64,000 bases of DNA from Paractinoplanes atraurantiacus (lineage in GTDB: Bacteria > Actinomycetota > Actinomycetes > Mycobacteriales > Micromonosporaceae), in the NCBI RefSeq assembly GCF_900215205.1, contig NZ_OBDY01000003.1, forward strand, positions 481,260 through 545,259, written 5' to 3'. Below, piece by piece: positions 18,378-24,969 of the stretch; positions within the stretch are counted from its first letter, which is position 1; every line of letters begins with the position of its first letter. The position numbers were made by a program, and so were the translations under genes. The notes below the pieces were generated by a model. That model searched no databases. It was not told the DNA's origin and was given only the letters and a program-made list of their open reading frames with translations.

Positions 18378-19679
18378 TCAGGCCGCGGCCCTGTGACGGC
18401 CGTGATGCTCGTGCTCGGGTGACGCCTGCTCGGTGGCCGCCGTGAACGCCTCCCGGCTCGGCCAGCTGGCGGCCAGCACGCCCATCGCCACCGCGCCTCC
18501 GACGCTCCACAGGCCGACCACCAGCGGCAGCCAGAAGTGGTCGGCCAGCAGGCCGGTGACCATGACGGCCGCGAACTGGCTGAGCTGCATGCCGGTCTGC
18601 ATCACGCCGTACGCCCGGGCGCGGTACCCGTGCGGCAGGATGAGCACGAACCGGGCGTTCAGCGTGGGTGTGATCCCGCCCTGCGCGATGCCGGAGAGCG
18701 CCACCAGCACGGCCACCACCGGGGCCGGCGGGCCGGCGAGGGCCGGCACCAGCACGAGTGCGGCGAGCACCGCGAGCGGCCGCACCAGCCGGTCGCGCAG
18801 CTCGGGGCCGGCGAGCCGGCTGATCAGCAGGCCGCCGACGACGAAGCCGATCGGGCCGGCCGCCATGATGAGGCCCTGGTCGAGGCCGCGGGTGGCCGAG
18901 TCGGGGTCGCTCTCGGCGGCCCACGCGGCGGCCAGGCCCTCGGGCACGACGGCGAACATCGTCAGGACGAAGACCATGATGGCGATCGAACGCAGGGTCG
19001 CCGTGCCGAAGACCAGCTGGAAGCCCTCGCCCGACTCGCGCAGCAGGTGACGGCGCTCGGACCGGTCGTGCGCGGCCGGCCGGGGCTGCACACCCCAGGC
19101 GATCAGGGCGGCCGAGACCGCGAAGGTGACCACGTCGATGGCCAGGGCCACCTGCGGGTTGATCGCGGTGGCCAGGGCGGCGCCGGCCATGTATCCGAAC
19201 ACCTGGGCCGCCTGCACTGTCGTCGCGTTGGTGGCGACGGCGATGGGCAGCTTGTCGCGCCCGACCACCAGCGGCTGGAGGGCCGACCGGGCGGCCTGCG
19301 TCGGCGGCGTGCCCAGGCTGGCCAGGAAGACCAGCAGGAGCATGACGGGGATGGGCACGCCGGGGATGAGCAGCATCGCGATGACGACCATGCGGAACAG
19401 GTCGGCCGTGATCAGGACCCGGCGGTACGGGTAGCGCTCGGCCAGCGCGGACAGCAGCGGCCCGCCGACGACCCAGGGGAGGAAGCTGACCGCGAACGCC
19501 GCCGCGGACATGAGGACGGACTTGCTCTCCTCGTAGACGAGGACGGTGATGGCGGCGCGGGCGAGGTAGTCACCGACCCAGTTGACGATCAGCGAGAGGT
19601 AGAGCGCACGGTATTCGCGCACGCCGAACAGGTCGCGGAAGGTGACCTTCCTATCGCTCTCTGTCACCGCCTCGGACAC
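18378..19679 (-). CDS. MFS transporter
   Basis: Encodes 433 residues from GTG 19679. The N-terminal cytosolic TFRDLFGVREYRALYLSLIVNWVGDYLARAAI begins a series of about 12 hydrophobic helices; FLASLGTPPTQAARSALQPL and GIAQGGITPTLNARFVLILP sit in loops. It resembles MFS exporters of the MdtH/EntS-like group. No substrate can be read. The last ~20 residues (TEQASPEHEHHGRHRAAA) are histidine-rich and cytosolic, which could bind metal but may be incidental. It is upstream of glbO. Confidence 0.88.
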   Translation of the reverse strand: MSEAVTESDRKVTFRDLFGVREYRALYLSLIVNWVGDYLARAAITVLVYEESKSVLMSAAAFAVSFLPWVVGGPLLSALAERYPYRRVLITADLFRMVVIAMLLIPGVPIPVMLLLVFLASLGTPPTQAARSALQPLVVGRDKLPIAVATNATTVQAAQVFGYMAGAALATAINPQVALAIDVVTFAVSAALIAWGVQPRPAAHDRSERRHLLRESGEGFQLVFGTATLRSIAIMVFVLTMFAVVPEGLAAAWAAESDPDSATRGLDQGLIMAAGPIGFVVGGLLISRLAGPELRDRLVRPLAVLAALVLVPALAGPPAPVVAVLVALSGIAQGGITPTLNARFVLILPHGYRARAYGVMQTGMQLSQFAAVMVTGLLADHFWLPLVVGLWSVGGAVAMGVLAASWPSREAFTAATEQASPEHEHHGRHRAAA

Positions 19680-19889
19680 CAGGTCCTCTCTCGATCTCGG
19701 CTGTCACCGGGTCGCGGCGAACGCCGTGCGCGCCCGGGCGGGGGTCGACGCCCGCCGGGAACGTGATGCCGCATGTGCAAATGCTCAAGGCGGATTCTGC
19801 CCGATCGTCCGAGTCGATGCTAGGGCGTACGGGCGGAATGTCGGCCAAACGGTCGAGTTCAGCCCTCCTCCGTACGCCCTGATCGCAGG

Positions 19890-20963
19890 TCAGGTAGCTC
19901 CGCCCGGCTGCTGGTCCGCAGCGGAATTGCCGAGGTACGCCGGCGGCACCGCGCTGCGCGGAAGCAATCGAGAGGCGGCGATGCGTTCGGAGAGCCCGCT
20001 CGTCTCCAGCGACTCGGTCAGCGCTTTCCGGAGATCACGTTGCACGGCGACCTGACCGTCCGAAGTCGTCTTGGCGATCGTGCGGATGACGGCGCCGTCG
20101 ACCGTCAGCTGCTCGACGCCGACCACGTCCGGCGGCTCGAGGAACTCGGTCTGGTGCTCGGGCGCGTCGGCCACCCGCTGCGCGGCCTCCTTGAGCACCC
20201 CGATGGCGTGCTCGGAGTTGACGAAGCCGATCGGGATGTCGATGACCACCATGGCCCAGCCCTGGCTCTTGTTGCCGACCCGCACGATCTCGCCGTTGCG
20301 GATGTACCAGAGCACGCCGCGCGCGTCGCGCACCGTGGTGATGCGCAGGCCGACCGTCTCGACCACGCCGGTGGCCTCGCCCAGGTCGACCGTGTCGCCG
20401 ACGCCGTACTGGTCCTCCAGAAGCATGAACAGACCGGCGATCAGATCCTTGACGAGGCTCTGCGCGCCGAAGCCGAGGGCCACGCCGACGATGCCGGCGC
20501 TGGCCAGCAGCGGGGCCAGGTTGAAGCCGAACTCACCCAGGACGAGCAAGGCCGCCATGGTGAAGACGACGGCACTGACGAAGCTGCGCAGCACCGACCC
20601 GATCGCCTCGGCCCGCTGGCGGCGGCGCTCCGGTATGTACTGCCCCTCCTCGGCGGTCTGCGCCGCCTTCTCCTTCAGCGGCTTGAGCAGCGCCGGCATC
20701 GAGGCCCGGGTCGTGGTGTGCGTCAGGCGGTCGATGGCCCGGTGCAGCAGCCAGCGGATCAGCAGCGCGATCAGGATGATGCCGATGATCCGCAGCGGCT
20801 TCACGATGATCACGTAGCTGCTGCTGGCCAGCCACTGGTTGCCGGTCCACTCCAGGACCCGGCTGCAGAGCGCGTCGGTCTTGCAGACCTCTTCGACGTT
20901 GATCGTCGTGTAGACGTCGGGCGAGGGTGAGGGGGATGGGGCTAGAAGCAACACGGGGCACAA
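19890..20963 (-). CDS. MscS-family mechanosensitive ion channel
   Basis: Encodes 357 residues. An outside N-terminal segment with two cysteines (EVCKTDALCSRVL) precedes three membrane helices. TM3 and the following beta domain read LLASAGIVGVALGFGAQSLVKDLI then EDQYGVGDTVDLGEATGVVETVGLR and IRNGEIVRVGNKSQGW, which is the conserved MscS pore helix and beta domain. Such channels release solutes on hypo-osmotic shock. The length is near that of small-conductance channels; the soluble C terminus has an unstructured end. It lies alone, with 210 bp of unassigned sequence before the MFS gene. Confidence 0.92.
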   Translation of the reverse strand: MCPVLLLAPSPSPSPDVYTTINVEEVCKTDALCSRVLEWTGNQWLASSSYVIIVKPLRIIGIILIALLIRWLLHRAIDRLTHTTTRASMPALLKPLKEKAAQTAEEGQYIPERRRQRAEAIGSVLRSFVSAVVFTMAALLVLGEFGFNLAPLLASAGIVGVALGFGAQSLVKDLIAGLFMLLEDQYGVGDTVDLGEATGVVETVGLRITTVRDARGVLWYIRNGEIVRVGNKSQGWAMVVIDIPIGFVNSEHAIGVLKEAAQRVADAPEHQTEFLEPPDVVGVEQLTVDGAVIRTIAKTTSDGQVAVQRDLRKALTESLETSGLSERIAASRLLPRSAVPPAYLGNSAADQQPGGAT

Positions 20964-21143
20964 CCGTACCGGGAAGCCCGGACCCGCCTCTCAGGTGTCG
21001 CACAGCGCGCTGACCTCAGACGTTTACCCTCCGGCCACGGATTTCGCTCGCAATTTGGCCATCCATCAGGGACTATTGGCGCACAAGGTTCCGTCTACGC
21101 ACGCAGGAGCGCCAGTAACGCTTTACCCGAAGGGTGAACTTTG

Positions 21144-21692
21144 ATGCCTGACATACGACCCATAGTGGGCTCATCCGCGTTGGTTCTGAACGCCACCTAC
21201 GAGCCGCTGTGCGTCGTATCGGTGCGTCGAGCGACCATCCTCGTCCTGACCGCCAAGGCAGAGTGCGTCTCCGACGGCGACGGCATCCTGCACAGCGTGC
21301 ACACCAACCTTCCGGTCCCCTCGGTCGTGCGCCTCACCCGGTACGTGAAGGTTCCGTACCGCACCCATGTCGGTCTCTCCCGCCGAGCGATCTTCGCCCG
21401 GGACGGCGGCCGCTGCGCCTACTGCCGCGGCTCGGCCGAGACCATCGACCACGTCTTCCCGCGCAGCCGCGGAGGCCTGCACGCCTGGGAGAACGTGGTG
21501 GCGGCCTGCGCCAAGTGCAACCACAGCAAGGGCGACAAGACCCCGGCCGAGCTCGGCTGGAGGCTCCACCAGATACCGGCCGCACCACGCGGTGTGGCGT
21601 GGCGGGTCCTCGGGCACCGCACGCCAGACCCCCGTTGGGCCGACTGGCTCGACCTCCCTGCCGCCCCGGCTCTGGAAGCCGAGGCGGCTTAA
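21144..21692 (+). CDS. HNH endonuclease
   Basis: Encodes 182 residues from ATG 21144. After a beta-rich N-terminal half (ALVLNATYEPLCVVSVRRATILVL) comes the HNH core: RRAIFARDGGRCAYCRGSAETIDHVFPRSRGG followed by WENVVAACAKCNHSKGDKTP. The two CxxC pairs bind zinc, and His in IDHVFPRS and Asn-His in KCNHSKGD form the nuclease site. This family is conserved as a single chromosomal gene in actinobacteria; the natural substrate is not known, although a role in DNA processing is often suggested. It converges with the sortase gene across copy B of the dispersed repeat. Confidence 0.9.
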   Translation: MPDIRPIVGSSALVLNATYEPLCVVSVRRATILVLTAKAECVSDGDGILHSVHTNLPVPSVVRLTRYVKVPYRTHVGLSRRAIFARDGGRCAYCRGSAETIDHVFPRSRGGLHAWENVVAACAKCNHSKGDKTPAELGWRLHQIPAAPRGVAWRVLGHRTPDPRWADWLDLPAAPALEAEAA

Positions 21693-21702
21693 TTGTCTGT
21701 GC

Positions 21703-21740
21703 TGCTGGCTTCGCTTCGCTCAACGGGGCAAATCGCGGTT
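21703..21740 (+). repeat. Dispersed intergenic repeat, copy B
   Basis: GCTGGCTTCGCTTCGCTC followed by AACGGGGCAAATCGCGG. Bases 21720-21738 are the exact reverse complement of 16508-16526, the left shoulder of the large hairpin, and the first half matches copy A. It lies between the convergent HNH and sortase genes. Confidence 0.6.
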
Positions 21741-21750
21741 CGCGCCGGGG

Positions 21751-22788
21751 CTAAGAGTCTCGGGTGTCTATGAGTGAGGCGAAGACGACGATGTTGTCCT
21801 GGTAGCCGGTGCTGCCGCCGATCCAGCGGCCGCCGCAGGTCAGCAGGCGCAGGGACGGGCGGCTGAAGTCGCCGTAGACGCGCTGGACCGGGAGTTTGCC
21901 CTTGTCGAAGTGCTCGACCGAGTTGACCTCGAAGATCGCTACGGAGTGGTCGGCCCGCTGCACCTCGATCCGCTGGCCCGGCTTGAGCTTGGGCAGGGCA
22001 TGGAAGACCGATGGTCCGGTACGCGTGTCCGCGTGACCCACGATCAGCGACGGCCCGAACTGGCCCGGCGTGGGGCCGCCGTCGAACCAGCCGGCCTCGT
22101 TGTGCCGCTCCAGCGGCGGCACGTCCACGGTGCCGTCGTCGGCCCAGCCCACCTCGAGGATCGGCGCCTTCACCTTGATCGCCGGGATGGTCAGGCGCAG
22201 CGGCCGGCTCGGGTCGAGCACCGGGAACGAGCGCGGCGGCGGCTCGTTCTTCTCGTGGCCCGCGAACAGACCGCCCAGGTCGAGGTTGGTCGCCGCGCCC
22301 AGCCCCATCGCGACCACGAACAGGCCGACGAAGAGCAGGGCGAGCGCGATCATCCCGATCGGCCACGGCTTGCGGCCGCGGGTGGGCCGGGGCGGCGACT
22401 TCGGCAGCGGGCGGGGGCTCGCCTGGCGAAAGGGGTGACGCCCGGGCAGGGGTGACGGCGCCGGCAGCGGCCCGGTGATCATGCCGGGTGGTGGCGCCGC
22501 GATCTGCGCCGGTTTCTTGCGCAGCACCGACTCCGGCATCCGCGGCCCGCTCATCGGATCACGCCGATCGGACCCCGAGGAGCTCCGCCCGGCCCAGCCG
22601 CCCCGCGCGGCCCTTTCTCGCGCGGCACCCTGGCTCGGGGTGCCGGAGCGCGCGGCGCCCTGGCTCGGGGTGCCGGAGCGCGCGGCGCCCTGGCTCGGGG
22701 TGCCGGAGCGCCCGGCGCCCTGGTCCGCGGGGTCGGGGCGCGGTGAGGGGCGGGACGGTGACTGGCGCGGCGGGGGCTGGCCGGTCAT
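21751..22788 (-). CDS. Class F sortase with N-terminal Pro-rich region and 10-residue repeats
   Basis: Encodes 345 residues from ATG 22788. A cytosolic Pro/Arg-rich N terminus (~140 residues, containing three copies of RSGTPSQGAA) is followed by a membrane anchor (about residues 143-165, IGMIALALLFVGLFVVAMGLG). The catalytic domain has SLIVGHADTRTG (catalytic His) and LRLLTCGGRWIGGSTGY (TC active-site Cys; Arg nearby). Class F sortases are found mostly in actinobacteria and cleave LPxTG-type signals to attach surface proteins. The protein just upstream (22799) is its likely partner. Only 10 bp separate the two genes. Confidence 0.9.
   Translation of the reverse strand: MTGQPPPRQSPSRPSPRPDPADQGAGRSGTPSQGAARSGTPSQGAARSGTPSQGAARERAARGGWAGRSSSGSDRRDPMSGPRMPESVLRKKPAQIAAPPPGMITGPLPAPSPLPGRHPFRQASPRPLPKSPPRPTRGRKPWPIGMIALALLFVGLFVVAMGLGAATNLDLGGLFAGHEKNEPPPRSFPVLDPSRPLRLTIPAIKVKAPILEVGWADDGTVDVPPLERHNEAGWFDGGPTPGQFGPSLIVGHADTRTGPSVFHALPKLKPGQRIEVQRADHSVAIFEVNSVEHFDKGKLPVQRVYGDFSRPSLRLLTCGGRWIGGSTGYQDNIVVFASLIDTRDS
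22621..22710 (-). repeat. 30-bp tandem repeat, three near-identical copies, in the sortase
   Basis: Unit boundaries are 22621, 22651 and 22681, with one base difference (CAC versus CGC) in the first copy, and a degenerate fourth copy follows at 22711. In frame it encodes RSGTPSQGAA, proline- and serine-containing, in the cytosolic part of the sortase. Confidence 0.9.
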
Positions 22789-22798
22789 CGCCGGGGCC

Positions 22799-23293
22799 TC
22801 AGCCGAGCCACCGGCGGCGCAGGGACACCGCGCCGAGGACGACGCCGGCGGCGATGACCGCGAGGCCGCCGCCGATCAGCACGGGCGCGTTGCGGCCGGG
22901 TGCGGTGCCGCCTCCGCCGGTGGCCGGTCCGCGGGCCGGTTCCACCTTGGCCACCACGTGGATCGTGGCCACCGTCGTGTGGCCGTCGGGGCAGCGCAGC
23001 TCGGCCTGGTAGTCGCCGGGCCGGGCACCGGACGGGACGCGTACGGTCGCCGTCAGAAAGCCGTATTGGGGCGCCACCGTGACCGTTCCGAACAGCCCGG
23101 ACGTGACCGTGGCTGCCTTGAGATTGTCGTCACAGGACGCGCGGAGCCCCAGCTCGTCACCGACGGGCACGGTGCTGGGGTTGACCTCGAGGAAGATCGC
23201 GGCGGCCCGCGCCGGCTCCGCGCCGACCAGGACGATCGGGACGAACAGGCCCAGAAGGAGCGCCGCCAGGGCGGCGGGGACGTGAATGCGCAT
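22799..23293 (-). CDS. Secreted, membrane-anchored small protein; likely sortase partner
   Basis: Encodes 164 residues from ATG 23293 with a strong AGGAGGGG ribosome site. A signal peptide (MRIHVPAALAALLLGLFVPI, cut near ARA) is followed by an Ig-like or beta-sandwich domain with VNPSTVPVGDELGLRASCDD and SGARPGDYQAELRCPDGH, whose two cysteines may be bridged. A Gly/Pro linker then ends in a hydrophobic helix and RRRW tail (APVLIGGGLAVIAAGVVLGA). That C-terminal layout is like a sorting signal, but I see no LPxTG; the region before the helix reads GPATGGGGTAPGRN. Ten bp before the sortase, it is a natural candidate substrate or a co-operating protein. Confidence 0.78.
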   Translation of the reverse strand: MRIHVPAALAALLLGLFVPIVLVGAEPARAAAIFLEVNPSTVPVGDELGLRASCDDNLKAATVTSGLFGTVTVAPQYGFLTATVRVPSGARPGDYQAELRCPDGHTTVATIHVVAKVEPARGPATGGGGTAPGRNAPVLIGGGLAVIAAGVVLGAVSLRRRWLG

Positions 23294-23543
23294 CGATTCC
23301 CCCTCCTGCCGTCCGGTGACGCAGGGACACGAACGGCGCGTGTGGGTGATTTTCGCATCTCCAAGCCCTTTTCGCCGAGATCCCCATCGGCGGACCATCC
23401 GACCGCCCCGCCCTGCCACCCTTAAGAGGACTAAAGCCGGATCTGAAGTTATAGACCCGGCGCAACGGCATGACCTGCGCTCCGCTACCGTGACAGTTGT
23501 TCGGATCAGTTCGAGGGAATTCAGGCGCCTGGGGGCGTTGACG

Positions 23544-23828
23544 TTGTCGATTTCAAGCACCGTTCTGGTCTTCGTGGTCATTCCGGCGGTGATCATCGGC
23601 CTGATCGCCGCGCTCGTCATGGCCGGCGCCGACCGCACGAAGCGCACACACCGCTACCGGCCCGGCCGGCCCTACGACTTTCAGCCGATCTGGTTCTTGG
23701 CCAGGCCGGAAAAGCTCGTGGGCGCCACTGCCGCTCAGCCGGCGCTGACCGCTGGGCAGGTCCTGGAGGACAGCTCCGGAGCCCCGGTCAAGCCCGGTCC
23801 TACAGGAGGCGCAAGTGACAGCTGGTGA
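23544..23828 (+). CDS. Small membrane protein upstream of DUF5130 gene
   Basis: Encodes about 94 residues with one N-terminal membrane helix (SSTVLVFVVIPAVIIGLIAALVMAGAD) and a cytosolic end containing HRYRPGRPYDFQPIWFLARP. The start is uncertain: I favour TTG 23544, since GGGGG lies about 8 bases upstream, but TTG 23538 and GTG 23490 are in frame. The RYRPGxxW/YxxxPIWF pattern is typical of short Micromonosporaceae/actinomycete membrane proteins paired with DUF5130 proteins. Function is unknown. It overlaps the DUF5130 gene by 14 bp. Confidence 0.7.
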   Translation: MSISSTVLVFVVIPAVIIGLIAALVMAGADRTKRTHRYRPGRPYDFQPIWFLARPEKLVGATAAQPALTAGQVLEDSSGAPVKPGPTGGASDSW

Positions 23829-24282
23829 CCTTGGCAAGCAGCCTCGGAAAGGCCAGGCGCTGACCGCCCTGGACGAGCCCGGTGGCGACACGCTGGTCCA
23901 CGCGTCCTCCGGCAACGAGGTCGAGGACGGCCCGTTCACCACGCGGCAGCTGCTGCGTCTCGACGAGGCGCTGCGGGTGGCCGACGAGTCCACCGGTCTG
24001 ACGTTCAGCGTCTACATCGGCGAGTTCGAGACGCCCACCCGCGAGTTCGCGGAGAAGCTGGCCGCCCAGGTCAAGGACGCCGACAACGCGGTTCTGCTGG
24101 CGATCTCGCCCAACCAGCGCAAGCTGGAGATCGTGACCGGCAGCCAGGCCCGCAAGCGGATCTCCGACCGGGACGCGAAGCTGGCCGGGCTGTCGATGTC
24201 GGCCGCCTTCGCCGGCGGCGACCTGGCCGGCGGCGTCATGGCCGGTCTCGACCAGCTCGCGTCGCACGCCGGTCGCAGCTGA
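23815..24282 (+). CDS. DUF5130 domain-containing protein
   Basis: Encodes 155 residues from GTG 23815 with AGGAGG upstream. It contains GPFTTRQLLRLDEALRVADESTGLTFSVYIGE, then AEKLAAQVKDADNAVLLAISPNQRKLEIVTG. This is the DUF5130 group, related to the TPM/phosphatase-like fold. No signal peptide or membrane helix is seen, so it is probably cytosolic and may associate with the membrane through the preceding small protein. Its role is unknown. A strong terminator follows. Confidence 0.8.
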   Translation: MTAGDLGKQPRKGQALTALDEPGGDTLVHASSGNEVEDGPFTTRQLLRLDEALRVADESTGLTFSVYIGEFETPTREFAEKLAAQVKDADNAVLLAISPNQRKLEIVTGSQARKRISDRDAKLAGLSMSAAFAGGDLAGGVMAGLDQLASHAGRS

Positions 24283-24295
24283 CATTTACTGCGAT

Positions 24296-24327
24296 AAAAG
24301 CCCTCGGGTAACCGGGGGCTTTTTCGT
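24296..24327 (+). terminator. Rho-independent terminator after DUF5130 gene
   Basis: Stem AAAAGCCCTCGG and CCGGGGGCTTTT (one G-T pair) around a GTAA loop, followed by TTTTTC. It is a textbook intrinsic terminator for the two-gene operon. Confidence 0.9.
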
Positions 24328-24396
24328 AGGCGAAACCGGGCGGTAACAACACTCTGTCGCTAGGCTTGTAGCCCACGGTGATGGAGGTGGTCCGGT

Positions 24397-24969
24397 GTGG
24401 GACTGACGAGCCCGGCTTCGTACACCCTCGCGCACTGGAGCGCCCCCGAGGGCGAGTGGAGCGAGCCCGACCTCCACTTGTTCCCGCAGGACGGTCACCG
24501 CTACGAGATCGTCGACGGCAGCCTGCACGCGTCGCCGCCCCCGCCCGAGTCGCACGAGGCGACCGTCCGCGGCGTGGTGACCTCGCTGCGCTCGTCGGCG
24601 CCGCCCGGCTGGTGGGTCTGCGACCGGGTCGGCATCCAGATGGGCGACAGCAACCTGGTGCCCGACGTGCTGGTGCTGCGCCCGCGCTCGTCCGGCTCGG
24701 TCTGGTGCGATCCGGCCGATGTCGCCCTGGTGGTCGAGATCGAGACGCCGGCCACCCAGCGCTTCGACCGCCTGCTCAAGCCGTCGCTCTACGCCGAGGC
24801 CGGCATCGCGAGCTTCTGGCGGGTCGAGCCGGGACGGGCGACACCTTTGCTTCACACGTACGCGTTGGCGGGCGACCGCTACCAGGCGGTGCACAGCGTC
24901 GAGGGCGCCGAGCCGGTCAAGCTCGACGCCCCCTATCCGATGCGGATCGCCCCCGCGGCCTGGCTCTAG
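24397..24969 (+). CDS. Uma2 family (PD-(D/E)xK nuclease fold) protein
   Basis: Encodes 190 residues from GTG 24397; GGAGGTGG lies about 7 bases upstream. It has the Uma2 core: YEIVDGSLHASPPP, VPDVLVLRP (catalytic Asp), VALVVEIETPATQRFDRLLKPSLYAEAGIASFWRVE, the last including the Glu/Lys and the K-x-x-x-Y-A-E-A-G-I motif. Uma2 proteins are restriction-endonuclease-like and abundant in actinobacteria, with unclear cellular role. It overlaps the convergent pepN gene by four bases. Confidence 0.87.
   Translation: MGLTSPASYTLAHWSAPEGEWSEPDLHLFPQDGHRYEIVDGSLHASPPPPESHEATVRGVVTSLRSSAPPGWWVCDRVGIQMGDSNLVPDVLVLRPRSSGSVWCDPADVALVVEIETPATQRFDRLLKPSLYAEAGIASFWRVEPGRATPLLHTYALAGDRYQAVHSVEGAEPVKLDAPYPMRIAPAAWL

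Noticed and set aside
22621..22710. A repeat that resembles a small CRISPR array
   Set aside because: Units are contiguous without spacers, and they are in frame in a sortase.
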